From Flavobacteriaceae bacterium (GTDB lineage: Bacteria; Bacteroidota; Bacteroidia; Flavobacteriales; Flavobacteriaceae): a stretch of 11,953 nucleotides of DNA. The notes below the pieces were generated by a model. That model saw only the letters and a list, made by a program, of their open reading frames with translations. It was not told where the DNA came from and made no database searches. The position numbers were made by a program, and so were the translations under genes. The stretch covers positions 1-11,953 of the forward strand of contig VMCW01000094.1 in NCBI GenBank assembly GCA_008081175.1. Reading direction: 5' to 3'. Shown one piece after another: positions 1 through 7,021 of this stretch (the stretch's first letter is position 1; each line of letters begins with the position of its first letter).

Positions 1-1
1 T

Positions 2-646
2 CGTAAGCCTCAAATTGAAACCTTATCTAAATTTGAAAACAAAGGAATAGCATATATCGTCAAAGACCCCGAGACCTATCTAGGTAAAAAACTTTTCATC
101 TCGGGAGGAGGAGACTCAGCATTGGATTGGGCCATTTACTTTGCACAAAGAAACAACAGTAGCGTAGGCTTGGTTCACAGAAGTGATGCCTTCAGAGCCC
201 ATAAAGATTCACTGGAAAAAGCCTACCAGCTTCAAGAAGAAGGTAAGCTCGAACTTTACACCCATGCAGAGGTCATTGCCCTAGAAGGCGAGGAAAAGTT
301 AAAATCAATCACCCTGAAACAAAAAGACCAGGAAGACAAAAAAGTAGAGGTAGATGTATGGTTTCCTCTTTTTGGTTTGTCCCCTAAATTAGGTCCCATT
401 GCAAATTGGGGACTGGATATTGAAAAAAATGCTATTAAAGTAGACCACACCCTAGACTATCAAACTAATATTCCAGGCATCTTTGCTGTTGGTGATGTAA
501 ATATCTATCCTGGTAAATTAAAATTAATCCTCTGTGGGTTTCACGAAGCAACCCTAGCAGTTCAGACAGCCTACAAAATTATTTACCCAGATAAACGCTT
601 TACCTTGAAATATACTACCGTCCAGGGAATTCAAGGTTTCGAATAA
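2..646 (+). CDS. Ferredoxin/flavodoxin-NADP reductase, TrxR-like type (5' truncated by window edge)
   Basis: The frame is open from base 2, so the gene begins before the window; the visible part is 214 residues. It is the C-terminal portion of a two-domain FAD/NAD(P)H pyridine nucleotide oxidoreductase. Seen: an NADPH-binding GGGDSALDWA motif at visible residues 35-44; the FAD-domain motif GIFAVGDVNIYPGK followed by LILCGFHEA near the end; and a QGIQGF tail. The stretch just before the GGGDSA motif has no CxxC redox pair, which thioredoxin reductases carry there. GGGDSAxDWA and GDxxxYPGKxKLI are typical of the YumC-like ferredoxin-NADP+ reductases, which pass electrons between NADPH and ferredoxin or flavodoxin in the cytoplasm. 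A TTG at 122 inside the NADPH motif is not the start. It converges on the next gene with a 10-nt gap and no visible terminator. Family confidence is high; the exact electron partner is inferred. Confidence 0.85.
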   Translation, partial: RKPQIETLSKFENKGIAYIVKDPETYLGKKLFISGGGDSALDWAIYFAQRNNSSVGLVHRSDAFRAHKDSLEKAYQLQEEGKLELYTHAEVIALEGEEKLKSITLKQKDQEDKKVEVDVWFPLFGLSPKLGPIANWGLDIEKNAIKVDHTLDYQTNIPGIFAVGDVNIYPGKLKLILCGFHEATLAVQTAYKIIYPDKRFTLKYTTVQGIQGFE

Positions 647-656
647 TGAATCAATC

Positions 657-1547
657 TCAAATGAGATGCTGAATATTCTTTTTGAAAAAGCGAGCTGAAG
701 TAGCTACACTTTCCATAGAGTTTACTTCAAAATTTCCACCTTGTTCTAAATAGTAATATTCCAACCCACTCGCCTCTGCATCAGGAAGTATTTGGGTATA
801 ATCTATGGAGCCATTTCCAAGTTCGCTGTAGTCCTGGGTTACCTTATCCATATCTTTAATATGCCACATGGTATACCGCTTGGGTTGTTGATCTACTAAT
901 TCCTTCGGTGTTTTTCCTGAACGGACCACCCAATACATGTCCATTTGTAATTTTACCAAATCTGCATCGGTTCTTTGCATCAAAATCTCATGTCCTGTTG
1001 TTCCCTCCCAATTTTCAAATTCATAACCGTGGTTGTGATAAGCAAATCCTAAACCCCCTGCCTTTACACGTTCTCCTATAAAATTGAGTTTATCGGCAAG
1101 TATTTTAAAGCTTTCAGCGTTTCTCTTTTCTGGATTTACCAAAGGCCAAGTTAGGTAAGAAGCCTCTAGTGTTTTTGAAGCCTTAATACACTGATCTACA
1201 AACCAACTGAGCTGATCTTGGGAAGCGTCAAAATAGTTCATAAATCCAAAGTGACCGCTTGTTGTTGTCAATCCCAAGTCATTCAACACCTGTTTGAACT
1301 CTTTTGTTTTAAAACCGTATAACATTTCTGATTGAGCGTCAAAACCATAGGTTTCGAAATGTTGATACCCCAACGCTTTTAGCTTTGTTAAGGTTGTGAT
1401 CGGGTCTTGTTCCATGGCGTCCCGAACAGTGTATAATTGAAGTCCCATCTTAAAGGTATTCGGTGTACTGCAAGCCATTTGAGAGAATCCTGCGGCCGTC
1501 AAACCTCCTACTACTGCCAACTGATTAACAAAGTCGCGTCTTTTCAT
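657..1547 (-). CDS. Exported sugar phosphate isomerase/epimerase-like TIM-barrel protein
   Basis: 296 residues of the xylose-isomerase-like TIM-barrel superfamily (sugar phosphate isomerase/epimerase, AP endonuclease family 2). The N-terminus starts MKRRDF, a twin-arginine-like motif, followed by a hydrophobic stretch and a Cys at 26 (SQMAC). This suggests Tat export, possibly with a lipid anchor, although Gln at -3 is a poor lipobox residue. The barrel motifs are GLQLYTVRD (35-43), FAYHNHGYEF (168-177), QMDMYW (201-206), WHIKD (228-232), LGNGSID (243-249) and YLEQG (266-270). The His, Asp and Glu residues in these motifs are the usual metal and substrate ligands of the superfamily. The substrate cannot be read from the sequence. 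In Bacteroidota, proteins of this type often act on sugars or sugar derivatives in the periplasm. It is transcribed away from the PTS operon across a 104-nt gap, so shared regulation is possible but not shown. ATG at 1547 gives the signal peptide directly. Confidence 0.85.
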   Translation of the reverse strand: MKRRDFVNQLAVVGGLTAAGFSQMACSTPNTFKMGLQLYTVRDAMEQDPITTLTKLKALGYQHFETYGFDAQSEMLYGFKTKEFKQVLNDLGLTTTSGHFGFMNYFDASQDQLSWFVDQCIKASKTLEASYLTWPLVNPEKRNAESFKILADKLNFIGERVKAGGLGFAYHNHGYEFENWEGTTGHEILMQRTDADLVKLQMDMYWVVRSGKTPKELVDQQPKRYTMWHIKDMDKVTQDYSELGNGSIDYTQILPDAEASGLEYYYLEQGGNFEVNSMESVATSARFFKKNIQHLI

Positions 1548-1651
1548 TTGTTTTGATTTTGATTGTTAAATTTAAATAAAAATGGTTTTTTTAAGTTAGG
1601 AAAATGTAATTTTAAAACATCCCGTACGGAATACTAAATTGAATTTACCTT
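1548..1651. promoter_or_regulatory. Divergent intergenic region between the isomerase-like gene and the PTS operon
   Basis: This very AT-rich 104-nt gap must hold the promoters for the minus-strand isomerase-like gene and for the eight-gene plus-strand operon. I found no clean match to the Bacteroidota consensus (TTTG, about 20 nt, TAnnTTTG). TAATTTTA at 1607-1614 on the plus strand and TACATTTT on the minus strand (complement of 1601-1608) each miss the -7 box by one base, but neither has a convincing -33 partner. The only distinctive element is the palindrome at 1619-1632. Neither start has a Shine-Dalgarno sequence, as is usual in this phylum. Confidence 0.45.
1619..1632. promoter_or_regulatory. 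Palindrome ATcCCGTACGGaAT, candidate operator upstream of the PTS operon
   Basis: The core CCGTACGG (1622-1629) is a perfect 8-bp inverted repeat. Two further matching bases lie on each side (AT...AT) after one mismatched pair. It is a GC-rich island in otherwise AT-rich DNA, 20 nt before the ATG of the first operon gene, where a repressor or activator could act. No regulator gene is in the window, so the binding protein is unknown. An 8-bp palindrome can arise by chance. Confidence 0.3.
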
Positions 1652-3043
1652 ATGAAATTTCTTGATGATGCGGAACCTTTTCGAATAAAAATGGTTGAAC
1701 CCATTAAAAAAACTACTCGAAAAGAAAGAGAATTACTTATCCAACAAGCAGACTATAATGTCTTTAAAATTCCTGCTGAAAATGTGTTTATTGATATGTT
1801 AACGGACAGTGGAACCTCTGCAATGAGTAGTAAACAATGGGGAGGAATTATGACCGGAGATGAATCCTATGCTGGAAGTACTAGTTTTTTTAAGCTGAGA
1901 GATTCTGTACAAGATATTATGGGCTTTCCCTATGTACAACCTACTCATCAAGGTAGGGCAGCAGACTTTATCATGTCCCAAATCTATGCTTCAAAAGGCG
2001 GATATATTTTAGGAAACTTACATTTTGACAGTTTCAAAGGACATTCTGAAATTGCAGGATCCATCCCTGTGGATTTGATAATTGAAGAAGGGAGAACAGC
2101 AAATTCAAACCCCCATCCTTTTAAAGGAAATATGGATATTGATAAATTAAAGGGTTTTATTAAAGATAAGGGCAAAGAGCAAATCCCTCTAATCATCATT
2201 ACTGTAACTTCAAATGGAAATGGAGGTCAACCTGTATCAATGGAAAACATAAGAACTGTAGCAACCATTGCTAAAGAAAACAATATCCCTTTGATGATTG
2301 ACGCTGCTCGTTTTGCCGAGAATTGCTATTTCATTAAACAAAGAGAAAAAGGGTATGCCTCCAAATCCATCAAAGAAATCGCTCAAGAGCTTTTTTCTTA
2401 TGCAGATGGCTGTGTAATGAGTTCAAAAAAAGACGGTTTAGTTAATATAGGTGGTTTTATCTGTACACGACACGAGGAGTTGTTTCCGATGATTAACCAA
2501 CTGGCAATCATCAACGAGGGCTTTGTAACCTATGGAGGTATGAGTGGTCGAGATCTAGAGGCACTGGCCATAGGGCTTCAAGAAGGAATAGATGAGGAGT
2601 ACTTAAAATACAGGATAGAACAAGTTGCTTATTTGGGTGAAGAATTAGCAAAAAGAGGAATTCCCATCATATTACCTACAGGGGGTCATGGCGTCTATGT
2701 CGATGCTCAAAAATTTTATCCTCACATTCCGCAAAAAGAATTTCCTGGTCAAGCACTTGTTGTAGAATTATACAAAACTGCAGGAGTACGTGGGGTGGAA
2801 TTGGGTTCTTGTGCTTTTTCCAAAAAAAATCCTCATACCGGAGAAATCATCTATCCTGATCTTGAGTTGGTCCGACTTACAGTTTCCAGGAGGGTATATA
2901 CCCACAGACATATGGATGTAGTTATAAAAGCTTTGGAGGATGTCTATAAAAGAAGAGATCAAATGAAAGGAATGAAATTAACTTACGAAGGTCCCATTTT
3001 GAGTTTGCGACATTTTACAGCAAAATTTAAACCTATCACCTAG
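1652..3043 (+). CDS. Tryptophanase / tyrosine phenol-lyase family PLP beta-eliminating lyase
   Basis: 463 residues, full length for the family (E. coli TnaA 471; Citrobacter tyrosine phenol-lyase 456). Such enzymes split tryptophan, tyrosine or similar beta-substituted amino acids into pyruvate, ammonia and the leaving group, in the cytoplasm. Seen: AEPFRIK near the start, LTDSGT (50-55), GDESYAGS (69-76), PTHQGR (97-102), the SNGNGGQPVSM region (187-197), DAARFAENCYFIKQRE (217-232), and the PLP lysine in MSSKKDG (Lys260). Asp126 in HFDSFKGH and His454 in RHFTAKFK correspond to TnaA Asp137 and His463. At the tyrosine phenol-lyase Arg381 site there is Leu384 (VELG). These positions favour tryptophanase over tyrosine phenol-lyase. 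However, GRDLEALA (299-306) and the missing insertion near residue 113 are more like tyrosine phenol-lyase. It heads a PTS operon, with a 10-nt gap to the next gene, an unusual setting, so a substrate other than tryptophan is possible. The family call is firm; the substrate is open. Confidence 0.85.
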   Translation: MKFLDDAEPFRIKMVEPIKKTTRKERELLIQQADYNVFKIPAENVFIDMLTDSGTSAMSSKQWGGIMTGDESYAGSTSFFKLRDSVQDIMGFPYVQPTHQGRAADFIMSQIYASKGGYILGNLHFDSFKGHSEIAGSIPVDLIIEEGRTANSNPHPFKGNMDIDKLKGFIKDKGKEQIPLIIITVTSNGNGGQPVSMENIRTVATIAKENNIPLMIDAARFAENCYFIKQREKGYASKSIKEIAQELFSYADGCVMSSKKDGLVNIGGFICTRHEELFPMINQLAIINEGFVTYGGMSGRDLEALAIGLQEGIDEEYLKYRIEQVAYLGEELAKRGIPIILPTGGHGVYVDAQKFYPHIPQKEFPGQALVVELYKTAGVRGVELGSCAFSKKNPHTGEIIYPDLELVRLTVSRRVYTHRHMDVVIKALEDVYKRRDQMKGMKLTYEGPILSLRHFTAKFKPIT

Positions 3044-3053
3044 TTATTTAATT

Positions 3054-4208
3054 ATGACCACAGCTTTTAATTTTTTAAACCCCACACAACTGCACTTTGG
3101 TGCTGGAAGACTTAATGACCTTCAAAAAATAGCACCTAAATACGGTCGAAAGGCTTTATTGGTTTCTCGACCAAAAACGGGATCGTTACAAAAAACTTAT
3201 TTAAGAATAGAAAAGCTATTGAATGCAGCGGGTGTAACACTTTTTCATTTCGATGAAATAATTCCCAATCCTACGCTAGAAGGTATAGAGAGGGGTGTTG
3301 CCTTTGCTGCCCAACATCAGGTAGATTTTATTCTTGGTGTAGGGGGGGGCTCTGTTATGGACTCTGCAAAATTGATGGCTTTAGTGTATCAACCAAGTGG
3401 AATAATCGACTGGGAAGAAGCTTTTTCAAGTTATAACAATCCCTTTGATTTTATACCTTCAAAACCTTCCAGCCTTCCATTTATTGCAGTTTCTACTACC
3501 TCTGGCACAGGTTCACAATGTACCCAAGCTGCAGTAGTCAGTGACACAAAGAATAAGGAAAAAATTACCTTGTTTCATTTTGATTTGTTTCCAAAAGTGG
3601 CCCTTGTTGATCCCGAATTAATGCTAAGTGTACCCCCTAGAGTAACCGCTGCTACTGGTTTTGACGCTTTTACTCACGCCTTTGAAAGTTTTCTTGGTAC
3701 TCGTACCTCGCCCCTCACAATACATTTATCTCTCGAAGCAATAAAAACGGTTTTTGACTTTTTACCAAAAGCCCTGCAAGAGCCAGAAAATTTAGATTAC
3801 AGAACTCAATTAGCCTGGGCAGACACTTGTGCAGGAATGTGTTTGTCAAATGGTGGAGCCGACCTTCCCCATCCACTGGGGGAAATTATTGGTGGAATTT
3901 GTCCAAGGGTGGCTCACGGCGAAACTCTTGCAATGGTGTACCCCTCTTTTTTAAAGTATAAGCAAAATAGCGCTCAAGAAAAATTTGAACAAATAGCCAC
4001 TTATTTGGGTTTACAAAAACAACCCGATGCGCTTAGATATGCTATTTTAGAATTACTCAAGGTTACAGAATTATCAAAAGCAATGGAACGAGCTCAATTT
4101 ACAGCTCAGGAAAAAAATGAAATACAAGCACATCCTTTATTAGAGAAATTAAATCCTAAGAATCCAAAAGCAATTTATTCAATGATAGAAGAAAGCATAA
4201 CTATATAA
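3054..4208 (+). CDS. Iron-containing (group III) alcohol dehydrogenase
   Basis: 384 residues, the normal length for the family. These cytoplasmic enzymes reversibly reduce aldehydes or ketones to alcohols with NAD(P)H and a divalent metal. Seen: the N-terminal strand QLHFGAGRL (12-20), the nucleotide-binding loop GVGGGSVMDSAK (95-106), TTSGTGS (148-154), and all four metal ligands: Asp204 and His208 in TGFDAFTHAFE, His273 in LPHPLGE, and His288 in RVAHGETLA. All catalytic features look intact. Butanol, lactaldehyde, phosphonoacetaldehyde or sugar-derived carbonyls are all possible substrates for this family, and the sequence does not decide between them. Gaps of 10 nt before and 5 nt after place it within the operon. 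There it could interconvert an alcohol and a carbonyl group on the PTS-imported compound or on a cleavage product (inference). Confidence 0.9.
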   Translation: MTTAFNFLNPTQLHFGAGRLNDLQKIAPKYGRKALLVSRPKTGSLQKTYLRIEKLLNAAGVTLFHFDEIIPNPTLEGIERGVAFAAQHQVDFILGVGGGSVMDSAKLMALVYQPSGIIDWEEAFSSYNNPFDFIPSKPSSLPFIAVSTTSGTGSQCTQAAVVSDTKNKEKITLFHFDLFPKVALVDPELMLSVPPRVTAATGFDAFTHAFESFLGTRTSPLTIHLSLEAIKTVFDFLPKALQEPENLDYRTQLAWADTCAGMCLSNGGADLPHPLGEIIGGICPRVAHGETLAMVYPSFLKYKQNSAQEKFEQIATYLGLQKQPDALRYAILELLKVTELSKAMERAQFTAQEKNEIQAHPLLEKLNPKNPKAIYSMIEESITI

Positions 4209-4213
4209 TTACA

Positions 4214-4915
4214 ATGAAAAAAATAAAAATAGCTGCTGGTCTAGCACATGTAGATTATGGACATATTGCAGATTTGGTACGCCAGGCAACTGCTGCTGGA
4301 GCAGATTATATCCATTCTGACGCAGCTGACATGCACGATTTAAAAAACATGCAACTCATGGGAGGCCATCAAATAATAGATGGAATCCGTAAACATACTC
4401 CTTTACCTATAGAGTGCCATATTTATACCCAAACCTGCGATTTGCTGTTTATTGAGAAACTCGCTGAAGTAGGTACAAATATGCTCATACTCCCCGCAGA
4501 GCATTTCATAGGCGCCCCTTTGGCTTATATTATCAACTGGTGTAGAGAGCGTTCTATGAAAATTGGCCTTACAATAGGTCTATACACACCTCTTTCTTTT
4601 GTAGAAGAGTCGATTTATGATATTGATCGCCTTCACATAGTTGTCCATGGTGTAGATGAAACAGATGGTAAGGATAATTGGGGTTGGAGAAAATCCTGTC
4701 TAGACTTATTACACAGAGCGAGAAAATTAGTAGATGAAAAAAACCCAAAATGTGAAATCGCAATCGATGGAGGTATTCGAGCGGATAATCTAGCTCCACT
4801 AATCGCCTGTGATCCCGATGTAGTAGTATTGTCGTCTGCGCTATTTAAAGATCCCGAAGGGATAGAGGCTGCTACAAAAAAATGTAGAACCGCTATAGAC
4901 AAAGCTCAATCTTAG
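4214..4915 (+). CDS. Divergent ribulose-phosphate 3-epimerase family protein
   Basis: 233 residues, a single (beta/alpha)8 barrel of the size of ribulose-phosphate 3-epimerase. The family's metal and catalytic positions are kept: His34 and Asp36 (YIHSDAADMH, where Rpe has HFDVMD), His69 (ECHIYTQ, where Rpe has DVHLMV) and Asp185 (AIDGGI). The phosphate-binding end DGGI...VVLSSALF also resembles Rpe. Two features differ. The N-terminal PSIL-type serine motif is replaced by AAGLAHVDYGH. The flexible loop that closes over the phosphate substrate (NPGFGGQ in Rpe) is replaced by HGVDETDGKDNWGW at 145-158. The protein is therefore probably a metal-dependent 3-epimerase, or a related isomerase, acting on a sugar phosphate other than ribulose 5-phosphate. 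Its place directly before EIIA (6-nt gap) fits a role on the PTS product. It is not obviously the housekeeping Rpe. Confidence 0.8.
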   Translation: MKKIKIAAGLAHVDYGHIADLVRQATAAGADYIHSDAADMHDLKNMQLMGGHQIIDGIRKHTPLPIECHIYTQTCDLLFIEKLAEVGTNMLILPAEHFIGAPLAYIINWCRERSMKIGLTIGLYTPLSFVEESIYDIDRLHIVVHGVDETDGKDNWGWRKSCLDLLHRARKLVDEKNPKCEIAIDGGIRADNLAPLIACDPDVVVLSSALFKDPEGIEAATKKCRTAIDKAQS

Positions 4916-4921
4916 CTTCTT

Positions 4922-5368
4922 ATGGAAAAGTCTTTGTCACCCGCTTTCATTGAACTCTCCTTAGAGGCTGACACCAAAAAACAAGCTTTATCATTACTTG
5001 TAGAGAAAATGTATAACAAAGGAGAGTTGACAGAGCAAGAATTATTTTTAGAAGCTGTTTTAGAACGTGAAAAACTCCTTTCCACCTATTGTGGTTTTCA
5101 TATTGCCATTCCGCATGCGGTGTCAAAGACAGTGAAAAGTGCAGCCTTTGGATTTTGCAGAACTAATGCATTAGAATGGGATGAAAACGATGAGCCCGTT
5201 CACTACATTCTTCTCTTGGCTATTCCAGAATCTAAAGACACACAGAACAGTCAACATATCGATATGATGTCTCAAATCGCTAGTCTTGCTCTGGAAGAAG
5301 AGGTCCGGTTGATTTGGGAGAAAGCTACGACTAAAGAAGAAATTTTAAAAACATTTACAAATTTTTAG
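4922..5368 (+). CDS. PTS EIIA component, fructose/mannitol type
   Basis: 148 residues, one complete EIIA type-2 domain. It accepts phosphate from HPr and passes it to EIIB in the cytoplasm. The phosphorylated histidine is His65 in FHIAIPHA, matching the family motif GIAIPHA and the known His65 of the mannitol EIIA domain. Upstream LLEEMYNKGELT-like spacing (residues 26-37) and the EAVLERE segment (44-50) are typical. A HIDMMSQIASL segment (112-122) matches the family's HLxxLxxLA pattern. It is a free-standing protein, not fused to EIIB, EIIC or HPr. The gap to EIIC is only 3 nt (TAG CCT ATG), a spacing repeated before Enzyme I. Confidence 0.92.
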   Translation: MEKSLSPAFIELSLEADTKKQALSLLVEKMYNKGELTEQELFLEAVLEREKLLSTYCGFHIAIPHAVSKTVKSAAFGFCRTNALEWDENDEPVHYILLLAIPESKDTQNSQHIDMMSQIASLALEEEVRLIWEKATTKEEILKTFTNF

Positions 5369-5371
5369 CCT

Positions 5372-6433
5372 ATGGATTTTTGGAAAGAAACAGCGAGCAT
5401 ATTCAAAGAAACAGGCACCCATTTCAGGACAGGAGTTTCCTATATGCTCCCCATTTTACTCATTGGAGGGATGGTAGGAAGTCTTGCCGTTATTGGAGGC
5501 GGCGATTACTCTGATGGTTCCATTTGGAAAGTCTTTAAAGACGTAGGCTCCATAGGACTGACCTATTTTGTCCCTATAATGGCAGCCTACACTGCCTATA
5601 GTATATCCGATACGCCTGGTATTGCTCCAGGGTTTATAGTCGGCATCTTGGCTCAGCAAATTGATACCGGATATTTAGGAGCACTTTTAGGAGGCATTTT
5701 AGTAGGATACACAACTTATATGTTTATGAAAATTGAAGTCCCAGAAATAATTCAAAGTACTTGGGGCTTTATGGCTCCTGTGTTAAGTACACTTGTGATT
5801 GTAGTTTTTATGGTCTATTTACTAGGTCCTCCTATCGCATGGCTGATGGGAGTTCTCTCTACTTTTTTAACCAATCTAGGAGAGGAGGGTTCTGCAATAA
5901 TGGGAGCAGTTATGGGGTTTTTAGGAGGAATTGATTATGGAGGTCCCTTTAGTAAAACACAAAGTACTTTTGCCACAGCTGTAATGGATTTAGACCTATA
6001 CGTGCCTCTTGGAATTTGTGGAAGCATTGTAATTATTCCACCACTAGGCATGTGTCTAGCTACTTTTTTGAAGCCAAACCTTTACACTAAAGTAGAGCGT
6101 AACTACGCAAAAAGTTCTTGGATATATTCAATTGTAGGTGGTTTTACAGAAATAGTAATCCCCCTTGCTGTGGGCGATATAGTAAGGGTAACAATAGCTA
6201 CCGTACTGGGTTGTACCATAGGAGGAACCATTGCAGGTATTTTTTTATTAGAACTCAGCACTCCAGTATTGGGAATTGCTCAATGGTTTTTTTACGATAA
6301 ACCATTAATCTTCATAACTTGTGTGGTCGTAGGGTCTTTGGTTACCGCTTTAACAGCCAATTTCCTGAAAAGCATCAGCAAAAGAGATATTGCTGCTCTC
6401 GATGCAGAGGATGAACATTTAAATGAAATTTGA
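5372..6433 (+). CDS. PTS EIIC membrane permease, fructose family
   Basis: 353 residues of integral membrane permease that binds and translocates the substrate while EIIB phosphorylates it. Seen: the fructose-family start HFRTGVSYMLPILLIGG (17-33), AAYTAYSISDTPGIAPG (71-87), a LLGPPIAWLMG segment (150-160), the GGIDYGGPFSK loop (185-195), and the signature GGFTEIVIPLAVGDIVRV (256-273), equivalent to TEGAIPFAAADPLRV in fructose permeases. About eight or nine hydrophobic segments are visible. The C-terminal tail (about 335-353) is charged and cytoplasmic. The GGFTEIVIP signature departs from the usual TEGAIP. That loop contributes to substrate binding in the family, so the substrate may not be fructose (inference). 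EIIC is a separate polypeptide in the order A-C-B, unlike the fused EIIBC of enterobacterial FruA. Confidence 0.92.
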   Translation: MDFWKETASIFKETGTHFRTGVSYMLPILLIGGMVGSLAVIGGGDYSDGSIWKVFKDVGSIGLTYFVPIMAAYTAYSISDTPGIAPGFIVGILAQQIDTGYLGALLGGILVGYTTYMFMKIEVPEIIQSTWGFMAPVLSTLVIVVFMVYLLGPPIAWLMGVLSTFLTNLGEEGSAIMGAVMGFLGGIDYGGPFSKTQSTFATAVMDLDLYVPLGICGSIVIIPPLGMCLATFLKPNLYTKVERNYAKSSWIYSIVGGFTEIVIPLAVGDIVRVTIATVLGCTIGGTIAGIFLLELSTPVLGIAQWFFYDKPLIFITCVVVGSLVTALTANFLKSISKRDIAALDAEDEHLNEI

Positions 6434-6439
6434 TCAATC

Positions 6440-6751
6440 ATGAAAATAGCTTTAGTTACTGCATGTTTAGCCGGAGTTGCACACAGTAAAATGGCAGCCC
6501 TTGCGCTAAAAAAAGAAGCTCAAAAAAGAGGTTATGAACTTTGTGTTGAAGAACAAGGAGGACATAAAATTCCTGTAAAACTTACCCAGGAACAAATAGA
6601 TAATGCAGACGTGGTTATCATCGCTAAAATGGTAACTATATCAGGAAAAGATCGATTCAAAAACAAAACAGTATTAGAGGTAAGTGTAAATGAAGCCGTT
6701 CGAAAACCAGTAACAATTATGGATCGAGCAGTTGAATTACTAAATCTTTAA
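6440..6751 (+). CDS. PTS EIIB component, fructose family
   Basis: 103 residues, one complete EIIB fructose-type domain. It carries phosphate from EIIA to the incoming substrate on EIIC. The phosphocysteine is Cys9 in VTACLAGVAHSKMAA. Classical fructose EIIB proteins read ACPTGIAHTYMAA, so the Pro-Thr after the cysteine is replaced by Leu-Ala and the second Thr by Ser. The cysteine, glycine and histidine of the loop are kept. Further matches are the VEEQGG segment (35-40), ADVVIIA (55-61), GKDRFKNKTV (69-78) and VSVNEAV (81-87). The domain is complete and free-standing. The changed P-loop-like segment may reflect substrate or partner specificity. Gaps are 6 nt before and 3 nt after. Confidence 0.92.
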   Translation: MKIALVTACLAGVAHSKMAALALKKEAQKRGYELCVEEQGGHKIPVKLTQEQIDNADVVIIAKMVTISGKDRFKNKTVLEVSVNEAVRKPVTIMDRAVELLNL

Positions 6752-6754
6752 TTC

Positions 6755-7018
6755 ATGATTGTAACCACTTTAACTATTAAAGATGAAATCGGTTTTCATG
6801 CTAGAACGGCTGCTCTATTTGCAAAAAGTGCGGCTCAATTTAGCGCGTCGATCTCTGTTACTTTTAACAATAAGAAAGTAAATGCTAAAAGTACTTTGTC
6901 TCTTATGACTCTTGGTGTCAAATCTCAAGATAAAATAACACTGGAAATCGATGGTCAGGATGAAAATGAAGCACATTCTACCTTGACAGAAATGATAAAC
7001 TCAAATTTTAAAAGCTAA
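6755..7018 (+). CDS. HPr phosphocarrier protein
   Basis: 87 residues, full-length HPr. It takes phosphate from Enzyme I at His15 and gives it to EIIA. Seen: GFHARTAALFAK with His15 and Arg17. Residue 18 is Thr where most HPr proteins have Pro (GLHARPA). Ser46 is present in AKSTLSL, aligned with the regulatory serine that HPr kinase phosphorylates in Firmicutes and some other bacteria. The flanking motif is STLSLMTLGV rather than SIMGVMSLGV, and no HPr kinase gene is in the window, so Ser46 regulation is not shown. The gap from EIIB is 3 nt (TAA TTC ATG) and to the likely Enzyme I start is 3 nt (TAA CCT ATC). Confidence 0.93.
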   Translation: MIVTTLTIKDEIGFHARTAALFAKSAAQFSASISVTFNNKKVNAKSTLSLMTLGVKSQDKITLEIDGQDENEAHSTLTEMINSNFKS

Positions 7019-7021
7019 CCT

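Noticed and set aside
122..646. A complete short gene starting at TTG 122
   Set aside because: The frame is open to the window edge and the TTG lies inside the GGGDSALDWA nucleotide-binding motif, so this is the tail of a longer reductase.
1566..1575. TTAAATTTAA palindrome in the divergent spacer
   Set aside because: It is made only of A and T in a very AT-rich stretch, so chance is a sufficient explanation.
1607..1614. TAATTTTA as a Bacteroidota -7 promoter box
   Set aside because: It misses TAnnTTTG at the last base and no TTTG-type -33 box is at the right distance; in AT-rich DNA such matches are common.
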